64,000 nucleotides of DNA from Nitratiruptor sp. YY08-10 (lineage in GTDB: Bacteria; Campylobacterota; Campylobacteria; Campylobacterales; Nitratiruptoraceae). Made by a program: the position numbers and the translations under genes. Below, piece by piece: positions 55,474 to 64,000 of the stretch (positions are counted from its first letter, which is position 1; each line of letters starts with the position of its first letter). A model generated the notes under the pieces. That model was not told the origin of the DNA and did not search any database. It saw nothing but the letters and a program-made list of their open reading frames with translations. The DNA is taken from assembly GCF_016629565.1 (NCBI RefSeq), contig NZ_AP023057.1, forward strand, positions 1,116,001-1,180,000. The letters are read 5' to 3'.

Positions 55474-56562
55474 ATGAAAAGAAGAACATTCCTACTCACT
55501 GGAGCAGTGACAACTGCTGCAATGATGAGCGGATGCAAACGTGAAGAGGTAAAAAATTTTTCCATATCGAAAAAAAGAAAGATAAAAATAAAGCTTGCTA
55601 CAAGCTGGCCTGCACATTTTCCCATTATGGGAGAAGGCGTAGAGGAGTTTGCAAAAAGAGTTGAACAGGCCAGTGATGGTGAAGTCCAGATTAAAGTCTT
55701 TGCCAAAAATCTTTTAGTCCCTGCTTTACAGGTATTTGATGCATGCAGTGCCGGACAGATCGAAGCGTTCCATTCAGGCCCCTACTACTGGAAGGGAAAA
55801 AACAGCGCATTCAGCCTGTTTGGCGGTTTTCCTTTCGGTTTTACCTCCACAGAGATGAATGCGTGGATGAATTATGGAAACGGTTTACATCTGTGGAGAA
55901 AACTTTATGCAAGATATAATCTCTACCCTCTTATTGGCGGCAATACCGATGTACAGATGGGGGGATGGTTTCGAAAAGAGATTACCTCTTTAAAAGACCT
56001 CAAAGGTCTTAAAATGCGTATTCCCGGACTTGGTGGAGAGGTGATGGCAAAACTTGGTATCAACCCTATTTTATTACCAGCTGGTGAAATCTTCACCGCC
56101 CTCGATCGTGGTACAATCGACGCCACGGAATGGGTGGGTCCAGCACTCGATATAAAGATGGGGTTTTACAAAGTTGCAAAATATTACTATAGCGGTTTTC
56201 ATGAGCCTGGAAGTGTTCTTGAGCTCACATTCAATAAAAAATTTTGGGACTCTTTACCAAAGGATATCCAACAGCTTATCGATTCGCTTTCACAAGAACT
56301 CAATGCCAAAATGGTCTACAGGTTTCAGCATGAAAACGCTAAAGCTCTTACAAAACTCAAATCTCTTGGCGTAGAACTGAGATCCTGGCCTTCTGAGATT
56401 GTGGAGTCTGCTAAAAAAGCCTTGATGGAGGTGATACATGAGCAGTCTCAAAAAAGTGAAGATTTCAAAAAGGTATGGGCAGATATAGAGCCATACTGGA
56501 TGCAAAATAGAGCGTGGACAAGTTTGGGACTCAAACGGTATCTGGAAATGAGAGATGGATAA
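55474..56562 (+). CDS. TRAP transporter substrate-binding protein (DctP family), Tat lipoprotein
   Basis: A 362-aa periplasmic binding protein. The N-terminus KRRTFLLTGAVTTAAMMSGC has a twin-arginine start and a lipobox (MSGC), so it should cross by Tat and be lipid-anchored. The mature part has the DctP family flow: IKLATSWPAHFPIMGEGVEEF, FHSGPYYWKGKNSAFSLF, GLKMRIPGLGGEVMAKLG and LDRGTIDATEWVGPALD, the carboxylate-binding Arg being in the MRIPG stretch. No DctQ or DctM gene is nearby; the next gene is an APC permease (8-bp overlap). The start is ATG 55474 with AAAAGGA upstream. The ligand is unknown. Confidence 0.85.
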   Translation: MKRRTFLLTGAVTTAAMMSGCKREEVKNFSISKKRKIKIKLATSWPAHFPIMGEGVEEFAKRVEQASDGEVQIKVFAKNLLVPALQVFDACSAGQIEAFHSGPYYWKGKNSAFSLFGGFPFGFTSTEMNAWMNYGNGLHLWRKLYARYNLYPLIGGNTDVQMGGWFRKEITSLKDLKGLKMRIPGLGGEVMAKLGINPILLPAGEIFTALDRGTIDATEWVGPALDIKMGFYKVAKYYYSGFHEPGSVLELTFNKKFWDSLPKDIQQLIDSLSQELNAKMVYRFQHENAKALTKLKSLGVELRSWPSEIVESAKKALMEVIHEQSQKSEDFKKVWADIEPYWMQNRAWTSLGLKRYLEMRDG

Positions 56563-58126
56563 AAAGATCGGTTTTTGGGAAGCCTACTCCATTGGCGTAG
56601 GAGGTATGATCGGCGGGGGAATATTCGCCGTTCTTGGGCTTACAATACTTTTGGCAAAAGGCGCTGCACCCATCTCCTTTCTATTTGCCGGTATCATCGC
56701 CCTCATCACTTCATACTCCTATGCAAAACTTTCCGTCAAATTCCCAAGTGAAGGGGGTACGGTCGAGTTTCTCGTTCAGGGATTTGGCAACTCTCTTTTT
56801 AGCGCTTATCTCAATACTTTGCTCCTTGCAAGCTACATTATCATGTTGGCTCTTTACTCCTATGCTTTTGGCAGTTATGCCAATGCGCTATTTTTTGGTC
56901 ACGAAATTGCAATTTATAAGAAAATATTTATTATTTTCGTTATCGTTTTCTTTACATTTTTAAATTTCCTTGGCGCATACGTTAGTGGCAAAACAGAAGA
57001 TTTGATGGTTTTTTTGAAAGTCGCCATTTTGCTTCTTTTCAGTATTTTCGGATTTTTTAGTGGCGATTTTTCCAAACTCTCCCCAGATCACTATGAGAGT
57101 TTTTTTAAGATTTTAACCGGTGGATTGATCATTTTTTTGGCTTACGAAGGATTCGAGCTCATTGCAAATACTGCCGCCGATATCGAAGAGCCTGAAAAAA
57201 ATCTGCCAAAAGCCTACTACGCTTCAGTTATTACTACTATCTTTATCTACGTACTTGTAGCTACTGTAGCGGTTGCAAATCTGACGTATGAAGAGGTGCA
57301 AAAATATAGCGATTTTGCCCTTGCAGTCGCTGCAAAACCTTTTTTGGGAGATTTTGGTTTCATTCTTATTGGTATCGCAGCGCTTCTCTCAACATCCTCA
57401 GCTATCAATGCGACACTCTACGGTGGAGCGAGGGTGAGCTATCTTATCGCTAAAACAGGGGGATTACCTAAAGGGATTACAAAAAAAGTGTGGAAAAATG
57501 GTAGCGAAGGACTACTCATATTGGCTCTACTTTCCATCATTTTTGCCACCTTTTTCAATCTTGAAAACATATCTATAGCCGGGAGCCTTGGATTTTTGAT
57601 CATTTTTGCATCTGTCAATTTTGTCAATTTCAAACTACACCGAGAAACGCATTCAAACCGTTGGATAAGTTTTATAGGATTTGTTTTGAGTATAACTTCC
57701 ATTTTTGTTCTGATTGGATACAACTATCAGCATAATCCAGAAAATCTCAAATCCTCTTTCCTCGTATTGATAGCCACCTTCCTTTTTGAACTCATCTATA
57801 GATCATTGACAAAAGTGCGCCTACAAACATTTATCGATCCAAAACTAAAAAAAAGAGTCACATTTTTGCAGTCACATATGAACTATCTTTTGCCAATTTT
57901 TAAGCAAATGAAACACAAATATCAGGATTTACATATATACAAACTTCCTGAAAGTATCTCCAAAATCAATCTACTCTTTGTAAGCAATGCCGACCATAAT
58001 GCGATACAAAAAGAGTTTTATACAAGGCTCAATAACGAGATTAAACACGACAGCGAACAATTTGTCACACTTCGTATACAAAACAATAATGAGAAAATCC
58101 CAAAAAATGCACAAAAAATTATGTAG
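56555..58126 (+). CDS. APC-superfamily amino acid/polyamine permease
   Basis: A 523-aa transporter. The N-terminus FWEAYSIGVGGMIGGGIFAVLG (about 7-28) holds the unwound TM1 substrate-binding motif GxGGMIGGGIF. About twelve helices extend to residue 420. The last 110 residues are soluble, starting RSLTKVRLQTFIDPKLKK and having VNLLFVSNADHNAIQKEF-like alternating strands; no USP motif is clear. Specificity is not readable. It overlaps the TRAP protein gene by 8 bp and ends 8 bp inside queC tail to tail. Confidence 0.85.
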   Translation: MDKKIGFWEAYSIGVGGMIGGGIFAVLGLTILLAKGAAPISFLFAGIIALITSYSYAKLSVKFPSEGGTVEFLVQGFGNSLFSAYLNTLLLASYIIMLALYSYAFGSYANALFFGHEIAIYKKIFIIFVIVFFTFLNFLGAYVSGKTEDLMVFLKVAILLLFSIFGFFSGDFSKLSPDHYESFFKILTGGLIIFLAYEGFELIANTAADIEEPEKNLPKAYYASVITTIFIYVLVATVAVANLTYEEVQKYSDFALAVAAKPFLGDFGFILIGIAALLSTSSAINATLYGGARVSYLIAKTGGLPKGITKKVWKNGSEGLLILALLSIIFATFFNLENISIAGSLGFLIIFASVNFVNFKLHRETHSNRWISFIGFVLSITSIFVLIGYNYQHNPENLKSSFLVLIATFLFELIYRSLTKVRLQTFIDPKLKKRVTFLQSHMNYLLPIFKQMKHKYQDLHIYKLPESISKINLLFVSNADHNAIQKEFYTRLNNEIKHDSEQFVTLRIQNNNEKIPKNAQKIM

Positions 58127-58781
58127 TCTTATAAGGGATTTTATCTTTTGCACCCGCTTTTTCAAACCCTTTGAGCCGAAGTCGACAGCTGTCACACTCT
58201 CCACAAGCCTTCTCTTCGCTTTCGTAGCAGCTCCATGTCTTTTCAAGAGGAACACCGAGAGAGAGACCAAGTTGTACGATATCCTCTTTTTTCATATGAA
58301 TAAGAGGAGTTTTTATCCGTATATTGGTCTGTGGCCTTGTACCCGCATTGATAGCTGACTCCATTTTTTTGATAAAATCCTCACGACAATCAGGATAACC
58401 GCTGCTATCCTCTTCTACAACACCTATATAAAGAGCATTGGCACCCTCTTTTTCTGCGATGGCTGCAGCAATACTTAAAAAAATGCCATTTCTAAAAGGA
58501 ACATAAGTCACTGGTATACCTGGTTGAATCCCCTCTTTAGGAATAGCGATACTGGTATCGATTAAAGCAGACGCTCCAATCTGTTCAAAAAAGGGGAGAT
58601 CTATCTCATATGTTTTGGCATTAAGCCCAGCTGCAATAGCACGAAAGGCCTCCAACTCTTTTTGCTCTGTCCTTTGTCCATAGTTGAAATGTACAGCTAT
58701 TACATCATATCCATCTTTTTTTGCCATATATGCCGTAACGCTGCTATCCATTCCTCCACTCAGTATTACAACCGCTTTCAT
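58119..58781 (-). CDS. queC: 7-cyano-7-deazaguanine synthase QueC
   Basis: Converts carboxy-deazaguanine to preQ0 with ATP and ammonia, on the way to the tRNA base queuosine. The 220-aa protein has the PP-loop ATP motif SGGMDSSV (8-15), the FNYGQRTEQKELEAF segment (33-47), the conserved VPFRNGIFLSIAAAIAEK stretch and four zinc cysteines in CYESEEKACGECDSCRLRL (near 190-205). It is stop-start coupled to cheR by 1 bp. The length is normal. Confidence 0.95.
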   Translation of the reverse strand: MKAVVILSGGMDSSVTAYMAKKDGYDVIAVHFNYGQRTEQKELEAFRAIAAGLNAKTYEIDLPFFEQIGASALIDTSIAIPKEGIQPGIPVTYVPFRNGIFLSIAAAIAEKEGANALYIGVVEEDSSGYPDCREDFIKKMESAINAGTRPQTNIRIKTPLIHMKKEDIVQLGLSLGVPLEKTWSCYESEEKACGECDSCRLRLKGFEKAGAKDKIPYKTT

Positions 58782-59539
58782 TACTCCTCTTTTTGAAAAA
58801 TTTTTAAATGTTTATATTCTATTTTTTTCATAGATGCAATATTACCATCTATATAATCCGTTTTCCCTATAATAAGATATCCCCCTCTCTTGAGCATTTT
58901 CTCTAATATGTGCAGAGCTTCCAGTTTTTTCTTTTGATCGAAATAGATAAAAAGATTTCTACACAATATAAAATCATACCGTTTACTGTAGCCATTCATA
59001 TGAAAAATATTCTTTGAGAAAAAATGCGTATACTCTTTTATCTGTTCTTTTATACAATATTTGTTGTCATTCTTAGTAAAATATTTTTCTATTAAGTTCT
59101 TTGGCATATAACGAAACTTTATCTCGGGATAACATCCTTTTTTCGCTTCCATGATAGCTTGTGTACTTATATCTACTGCATCGATGAAAAAATTATCAAT
59201 TCCATGCTCCAAAAGATAGATTGTCAGTGAATATGGTTCTTCTCCAGTTGCACAAGGGATTGATAATATTGTGTTGCTATTTGGGGTTATATTTTGGGCA
59301 ATAAATTCAAAATGTTCTATTTCACGGTAAAAAAAACTTAAAGAGACTGTTAAAAAATCAATCAACTGTTGCAAAAGATGTACGTTTTGTCGTACGTCTC
59401 GTTGAAACTTCTCACATTCTTGATATCCATAAGTACGAAAAAATTTTTCAATTTTTTTCTGTACAATATCTTCTTTGGAATCAAAAATGATTCCTGTAGT
59501 TTGATAAAAGTAGTCTTTTATCTTTTCATAACACTCCAT
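58781..59539 (-). CDS. cheR: chemotaxis protein methyltransferase CheR
   Basis: Methylates glutamates of chemoreceptors with S-adenosylmethionine. The 252-aa protein has the helical N-terminal domain (TVSLSFFYREIEHFEFI, the conserved T-x-FFR region), the AdoMet-binding CATGEEPYSLTIYL motif (near 96-109), the VDISTQAIMEAKKGCYPE motif and CRNLFIYFD. It lacks an obvious pentapeptide-binding tail or TPR extension. It follows the chemoreceptor directly (1-bp overlap), which suggests a dedicated methylation partner. Confidence 0.93.
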   Translation of the reverse strand: MECYEKIKDYFYQTTGIIFDSKEDIVQKKIEKFFRTYGYQECEKFQRDVRQNVHLLQQLIDFLTVSLSFFYREIEHFEFIAQNITPNSNTILSIPCATGEEPYSLTIYLLEHGIDNFFIDAVDISTQAIMEAKKGCYPEIKFRYMPKNLIEKYFTKNDNKYCIKEQIKEYTHFFSKNIFHMNGYSKRYDFILCRNLFIYFDQKKKLEALHILEKMLKRGGYLIIGKTDYIDGNIASMKKIEYKHLKIFQKEE

Positions 59540-61539
59540 TAGGTCTTAAATTCACCTAAAATTTCTGTCAAATCTTCAATCTGTTTATACAGATGTTCCG
59601 TTGCAGTTGCAATCTCTTCTACACTTCTTGCATTTGATGATGATATTGTATTGATTTTTTTAATTTCTTCAATGATATCTTCTATATTTTGTACAATGGA
59701 TTTGATTTTTTCTGAAGACTCTGTAGACTTTTCAACTCCAATTTTCATAGCATCAGTAACATCTTCTACGTTATTTTCAACTTCTTCAGAGTTTTGCGCT
59801 AATGTATTAATATCATCAACATTTTTAGAAATTTTTTCAGTTATTACATTGATTGCGTGAATCAAATTTCCGATTGTCCCATGGATTTCTTCAACATATT
59901 TTCGTGATTTTTCTGCTAAATTTCTGACTTCATCAGCAACGACAGCAAAACCTTTTCCCTGTTCACCGGCCCTTGCCGCCTCTATAGCTGCATTGAGTGC
60001 TAACAGATTGGTCTGATTGGCAATGTCTTCAATCAGATTCAAAGCTTCTTTTGTCTCATCCGTTGCTTGTACAAGTGCTCTAAGCTCCTCTACAACTCTC
60101 TTTTCGTTTTCTGCATTATTTTTCAATGTATGTAAAAGATTATCGATACTCTTTTTTGTTTGATCAAGTTTTTTATTAGCTATTTGCAACTCTTCTTGGG
60201 CATTTTCAAGATTTTGCACAGACTCTGTCAATGGAACTTGAACACTACTTGCCTGTTCAGTTGTATTTGCTACTATCTGTGCTTCATCTTCTGCCCGCTT
60301 TCCGATTTCCAAGACTGTGGAATTGAGCTCTGCGGCAATAGAAGCATTTTCTTGTGTTGCATTTTTTGCATGTTCTATCGCCACTTTTGTAGATCGTAAG
60401 AGTTCATTCACACTATCAACAATCGTTCCAATTTCATCTTCAACTTTAATATTGATCTCTTTAGTCAAATCTTTGGTTTTTGCAATTTCTCGTAATGTAT
60501 CAGAAATAGTATTTATTTCTCTGATGATATTTCGGCTAATAAAAAATCCAAATAGAAGTTCAAAAATTATTATTGTCAAAGCAAATAAAGAAGATTCAAT
60601 CATCTCAGTTTTAGCTTTATTTTGTAAAGTTTGAATATCTTTGATTAAACTTTTTTGCATAATCGTTTCAAACTTTTTCATAAGATTGATTTTCTTCGTA
60701 ATTGTCGTAAACCAATATGTTGGTTCTATATTAAAATTGCCTTCATTTGTTTTTTTGACTGCCACCTGTTCCATTCTTGAAACTTCTTTGATACTTGAAC
60801 TATTCATTATCTCTCTAAGCTCTCTCACAAGTTTTGGTTCAGCAGTCACTTCAAAAATTTTCAGAAAAGATTGTTGTTCACTTAAAAGTTTCAAGAATTT
60901 CTCATACATACCTTTTTGAAAATAATTTTTTGCAAAAACAGCCGAAAGAACGGCTCTCTCTATTCCCATTCGCTCTTTTGCATATAAAAAACTTACATAG
61001 GAAATAAGTTTTTTAGCAATCTTTGCATCTGTTGAGATGCTAGCTAAAAGTGCTATGGTATCAAGCAGTTTTCCATTGAGTGCAGTATAGTACCCTATTG
61101 CTTTTTTTGGAACAATCTGCATATGATCCACTTGTGAACGAATTTCTGATAAGTTTTTCAAAAAATTTAATGCTTCATCCAACCTTTTTTTTAAAATTTT
61201 TTGTTTTTCAATTTCTTGCCGCAATTTTGCAATATTTTGAAGTAAAACACTCTTTTTTTCATCTGTCAAACGCCTCTGTTTTGGTAGCATATCGACAAAT
61301 TTTTTTCCACCTGAACCCAAGTAACCAGCTGTCATACCTCGCTCTTTTTGCAACTCATGGACAAGATTACTGATATGAATCGCCAAAATTACATCATGAG
61401 ATAAAATCTGATCTTCCTTATATACTCTATAATCTTTAAGCACCATATTTCCAGATATAATTGCAAGTGCAAATACCGAAATAAAAATAAGAATCAAAAT
61501 TTTCGTCTTTATTGTTAATTTGTTCAAAAATGTTGTCAC
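59539..61539 (-). CDS. methyl-accepting chemotaxis protein with NIT-type sensor domain
   Basis: A 666-aa transmembrane receptor. TM1 (about 13-33) and TM2 (near 318-338) bracket a helical periplasmic domain that begins [20 protein letters not shown], the nitrate/nitrite-sensing (NIT) domain signature. A HAMP linker ([18 protein letters not shown]) and a long signalling coiled coil follow, with the hairpin tip [20 protein letters not shown]. The start is a GTG at 61539, GGAG 6 nt upstream. There is no CheR-tethering pentapeptide at the C-terminus. The ligand may be nitrate or another anion, by family inference only. It diverges from ybeY. Confidence 0.92.
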   Translation of the reverse strand: MTTFLNKLTIKTKILILIFISVFALAIISGNMVLKDYRVYKEDQILSHDVILAIHISNLVHELQKERGMTAGYLGSGGKKFVDMLPKQRRLTDEKKSVLLQNIAKLRQEIEKQKILKKRLDEALNFLKNLSEIRSQVDHMQIVPKKAIGYYTALNGKLLDTIALLASISTDAKIAKKLISYVSFLYAKERMGIERAVLSAVFAKNYFQKGMYEKFLKLLSEQQSFLKIFEVTAEPKLVRELREIMNSSSIKEVSRMEQVAVKKTNEGNFNIEPTYWFTTITKKINLMKKFETIMQKSLIKDIQTLQNKAKTEMIESSLFALTIIIFELLFGFFISRNIIREINTISDTLREIAKTKDLTKEINIKVEDEIGTIVDSVNELLRSTKVAIEHAKNATQENASIAAELNSTVLEIGKRAEDEAQIVANTTEQASSVQVPLTESVQNLENAQEELQIANKKLDQTKKSIDNLLHTLKNNAENEKRVVEELRALVQATDETKEALNLIEDIANQTNLLALNAAIEAARAGEQGKGFAVVADEVRNLAEKSRKYVEEIHGTIGNLIHAINVITEKISKNVDDINTLAQNSEEVENNVEDVTDAMKIGVEKSTESSEKIKSIVQNIEDIIEEIKKINTISSSNARSVEEIATATEHLYKQIEDLTEILGEFKT

Positions 61540-61619
61540 CAAAAGCTCCTTAAATCTTTTTGTTATCTAATCTATTTTATAATATCAACGATTAATCACA
61601 TATTAAGGGAAAATATACA

Positions 61620-62054
61620 ATGCAAAAGCCTCTAATCGAATTTATAAACGAAACAGATTTTCACGATTTTGATCAAAATCTTTTAGAAACAATTACAGCT
61701 AGGTTTACAGATAGAAATATAGAGTTGATCATAGTAGATAATAAAAAAATGCAGATATTCAATAAAACATATAGAAATATTGACAAAACTACTGATGTTC
61801 TTAGTTTTCCGATGCAAGAAACACCTCATGCTCCCCTTGGATCCATTGTCATAAATGCCGACAAAGTTTTACAAACGGCGCAAGAATTGGGGCATTCTGC
61901 AAAAGATGAATTCACGCTTTTATATATCCACGGGCTGCTCCATCTACTGGGCTATGATCATGAAACCGACAATGGAGAGATGCGTGCAATGGAAGAAGAA
62001 CTCATCATTGAGTATAATCTTCCAAAAAGTTTGATTATTCGAACACAGGAATGA
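61620..62054 (+). CDS. ybeY: rRNA maturation endoribonuclease YbeY
   Basis: A 144-aa single-zinc RNase needed for 16S rRNA 3'-end maturation and 70S quality control. The metal site is His104, His108 and His114 in IHGLLHLLGYDHETD. The preceding KTTDVLSFPMQE (about 56-67) is conserved. A TATAAT at 61578-61583 about 37 bp before the ATG could be its -10 box; AAGGGA lies near the start codon. It is followed by an exchanger gene 10 bp away. Confidence 0.94.
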   Translation: MQKPLIEFINETDFHDFDQNLLETITARFTDRNIELIIVDNKKMQIFNKTYRNIDKTTDVLSFPMQETPHAPLGSIVINADKVLQTAQELGHSAKDEFTLLYIHGLLHLLGYDHETDNGEMRAMEEELIIEYNLPKSLIIRTQE

Positions 62055-62064
62055 AGGAGTTTGT

Positions 62065-62991
62065 TTGGATTATATTATCTTCATTATTTCTATGGCTGCC
62101 TTGATCAAAGGAGCCGATTTTATTATCAAAGAGTCTGAAAAGATTGCCCTACATTTTGATATTTCCGAATTCGTCATCGGAGCTACGCTCGTTGCTTTAG
62201 GCACGAGTCTACCCGAAATGGCTGCTAGTATAGCAGCCAGCTACAACCATAAAAGCGATCTTGCCATATCCAACGTTATAGGAAGTGTCATCATCAATAT
62301 CACTCTCGTATTGGGCATCGTTTTCCTTTTTGCAAAAAAAGTGGTTCCAAAACGTGATATTTTTCAAAAAGATAGCGCATGGGCACTTTTTCCACTTTTT
62401 ATGTTCCTAATGGTCTCTTTTGATGGGACAATCTCCTTTGTTGAAGGGCTCTTTTTTCTTGTACTCATGGGAGGGTATCTGCTTTTTCTATCCCAAGAGC
62501 CCTCTTTGGTAGCAGAAGAGATAGATGAAGACATCGTCAAAGAAAAATTTGCCTGGATTCCTACGCTGATTCTCCTTTTTGTTGGCTTTGTTATGGTCGT
62601 ATATGGCGCAGACTTTGCAGTCGGAAGTGCAAGCCGTATCGCAAGATCATTAGGAGTTTCTGAGTGGCTTATAGGGCTGTTTTTAATCGCCTTTGGAACG
62701 AGTCTGCCCGAACTTGTTGTAAGTATCGTAGCAGCAATGAACGATAAAGCCGATATGAGCATTGGAAATATTATCGGATCAAATGTGGCAAACTTCAGTG
62801 TCGTTCTTGGAAGCGCTGCCCTAGTCAATCCACTTCATATCGACATCCATACCTATGCTTTTGATATCCTTACTGCCATCATCGCATCTGTTATGCTCAT
62901 CTTTATCACAGCTTCGAAACTCTACAACAAATCCGCTGGTATAGTTCTTTTGGCCACATTGGGGGTATTTATCGTCGCCCATCTGCCTTGA
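62065..62991 (+). CDS. yrbG: Ca2+/Na+ antiporter-like membrane protein (YrbG type, CaCA superfamily)
   Basis: A 308-aa exchanger with ten helices in two inverted halves. The alpha-repeats are VIGATLVALGTSLPEMAASI (about 40-59) and WLIGLFLIAFGTSLPELVVS (near 202-221), each with the GTSLPE cation-site motif that marks this family. A short acidic loop (AEEIDEDIVKEKF) lies between the halves. It starts with TTG at 62065 with AAGGAG 5 nt upstream. Its end overlaps the PBP2 end by 23 bp on the other strand. Which ion is moved is not readable. Confidence 0.9.
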   Translation: MDYIIFIISMAALIKGADFIIKESEKIALHFDISEFVIGATLVALGTSLPEMAASIAASYNHKSDLAISNVIGSVIINITLVLGIVFLFAKKVVPKRDIFQKDSAWALFPLFMFLMVSFDGTISFVEGLFFLVLMGGYLLFLSQEPSLVAEEIDEDIVKEKFAWIPTLILLFVGFVMVVYGADFAVGSASRIARSLGVSEWLIGLFLIAFGTSLPELVVSIVAAMNDKADMSIGNIIGSNVANFSVVLGSAALVNPLHIDIHTYAFDILTAIIASVMLIFITASKLYNKSAGIVLLATLGVFIVAHLP

Positions 62992-64000
62992 GATATCCAA
63001 GCTCAATCAACTTATCATAAATTTTTGAAACAATTGGACCTGCAGCGGATCCTCCGTGTCCGCCATGTTCTACAAGCACCGTCACAACGATTTTCGGATC
63101 TTTATATGGTGCATATGTTGTCAACCAGGCATGAGACCTTGAAAAATATTTAAGCTCTTCCTCTTTCATGCGTTTCTTTTCATCTTGAGGAATGGAAACG
63201 ATCTGAGCCGTACCAGTTTTACCTGCAACAACCACCCTGGTTTTCAGTGCGTGAAATGCCGTCCCGTGTGGTGCATTGCACACCTCATACATTCCTCTTT
63301 GCACATATGGCAAAAGCCTCTTTTGCCTTTTTGTCAGCACATCTTCATATTGTGGTTTTACAATATGATCTTGAAACCTTTTCCCAAGATAGGGTTTGGG
63401 AAGTTTGGAAGTTGCCAGCAAAGCGGTATACCGGGCAATCTGCATAGGGGTTACAAGATCATACCCCTGACCTATTGCAGAGACAACGGTCTCTCCCGTA
63501 TACCAAGGCAGATGATATTTTCTCTTTTTCCAATCTTTGTCAGGTATGACTCCGATAAATTCATTGGGCAAATCGATTCCTGTCTTTTTTGAAAAGCCCA
63601 TTTTTCTCAAATCTTTTGCTATCTTATTGATACCAACTCTCAAACTTCCTTCATAAAAATAGACATCACAACTTTCTCTAATAGCATCGATAAGACGCAC
63701 TTCCCCATGTCCGGTCAACTTCCAGCATCGAAACTGTCTTTTGCCAAGTTCAATAGCACCACTACAATAAAAGGGCGTATAAGGAGAAATTTTTCCTGTA
63801 TCCAAAAACGAAAGGGCTACGCCCATTTTGATTGTTGAACCAGGAGGATACAAACCATTCACCAATTTATTTGTGAACGGATGATTGAAATCTGTTATCA
63901 AATCACGCCACGCTTTTCTACTGATACCATTGACAAAAAGATTAAGATCGTACTCTGGATAGCTCCCCGCTGCTAAAATCTCTCCATCGGTTTTCATTAC
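62969..64000 (-). CDS. mrdA: penicillin-binding protein 2 (transpeptidase), cut at the window edge
   Basis: The C-terminal part of an elongation-specific D,D-transpeptidase that works with RodA in the periplasm. The frame enters the window at 64000 and reads VMKTDGEILAAGSYPEYDLN, a typical point early in the transpeptidase domain. All three active-site motifs are visible: STIK (Ser54 in the visible ATG-based numbering), SCD (near 109) and KTGTA (near 260). GETVVSAIGQGYDLVTPMQ is a PBP2 signature. The N-terminal anchor and dimerisation domain lie outside. It is ordinary where visible. Confidence 0.93.
   Translation of the reverse strand, partial: VMKTDGEILAAGSYPEYDLNLFVNGISRKAWRDLITDFNHPFTNKLVNGLYPPGSTIKMGVALSFLDTGKISPYTPFYCSGAIELGKRQFRCWKLTGHGEVRLIDAIRESCDVYFYEGSLRVGINKIAKDLRKMGFSKKTGIDLPNEFIGVIPDKDWKKRKYHLPWYTGETVVSAIGQGYDLVTPMQIARYTALLATSKLPKPYLGKRFQDHIVKPQYEDVLTKRQKRLLPYVQRGMYEVCNAPHGTAFHALKTRVVVAGKTGTAQIVSIPQDEKKRMKEEELKYFSRSHAWLTTYAPYKDPKIVVTVLVEHGGHGGSAAGPIVSKIYDKLIELGYLKADGRR

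Overview
The window reads as a compact chromosome segment of a Campylobacterota (Epsilonproteobacteria) bacterium, most likely an autotroph of the Nitratiruptor/Sulfurimonas/Nautilia kind. The evidence is a reductive-TCA gene set: 2-oxoglutarate:ferredoxin oxidoreductase OorDABC, succinyl-CoA synthetase, two-subunit class I fumarase, malate dehydrogenase, monomeric NADP isocitrate dehydrogenase and AcnB. Several gene blocks also keep an order I remember from Campylobacter jejuni: icd-mdh-sucCD-oorDABC; ubiX-coaD-tmk-hisS-speA-cysE-asp aminotransferase; gltX-yggT-slt-lipoprotein-mobB-fbp-small protein-metG; and ilvB-ilvH-lpxD. The genus is an inference; no rRNA is present. I saw no transposase, integrase, CRISPR array or phage gene.

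Layout. 1-990: RNase P RNA (minus) with a near-consensus promoter, then a small membrane protein. 991-11044 (minus): an eleven-gene central-carbon cluster from icd to oorC, with an HMA-domain protein between sucD and oorD and stem-loops at the icd|mdh and oorB|oorC junctions. 11140-18937: envelope genes (mltG, an AsmA-like protein, lolC/E, secA, lolA). 18965-22060: acnB behind a coiled-coil protein gene. 22170-24990: ftsK, divergent HU gene, a strong terminator, tRNA-Leu(CAA) and tRNA-Gly(GCC). 25075-26655 (minus): minCDE. 26716-35222 (plus): ubiX, coaD, tmk, hisS, speA, cysE, an aspartate-type aminotransferase and a B12-dependent ribonucleotide reductase. 35195-41268 (minus): a small unknown protein, lpxD, ilvHB, ppx/gppA, ilvA and a CoA-binding protein. 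41328-44892 (minus): a porin-feoA-feoB iron operon with two Fur-box-like palindromes. 45078-46210 (minus): psd and a coupled small protein. 46234-58126 (mostly plus): gltX, yggT, slt, mobB, fbp, a small Cys protein, metG, a MurF-like protein without a P-loop, a ChaA-like antiporter, an orphan TRAP binding protein and an APC permease. 58119-61539 (minus): queC, cheR and a NIT-domain chemoreceptor. 61620-62991 (plus): ybeY and a YrbG-like exchanger. 62969-64000 (minus): PBP2, cut by the window edge.

How the genes fit together. The 1-22 kb block holds most enzymes of the reductive TCA arm between citrate and succinyl-CoA/2-oxoglutarate, apart from ATP-citrate lyase (or its equivalent) and fumarate reductase. 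Fbp supports gluconeogenesis; IlvBH, IlvA, AspC, CysE and SpeA make amino acids and polyamines. Coding is very dense. Genes overlap tail to tail (slt/lipoprotein 62 bp, nrdJ/35195 28 bp, yrbG/PBP2 23 bp, apc/queC 8 bp) and once head to head (mltG/asmA-like 59 bp). TTG and GTG starts are frequent.

I did not find a clearly new multigene system. The best leads are small or odd conserved components: the HMA protein in the TCA operon, the MurF-like protein lacking the ligase P-loop, the Cys-rich 65-aa protein, the coiled-coil protein before acnB, the psd-coupled 92-aa protein, the Fur-controlled porin-FeoAB unit, the orphan Tat-lipoprotein TRAP binding protein, and paired alternative hairpins ahead of the ribonucleotide reductase.
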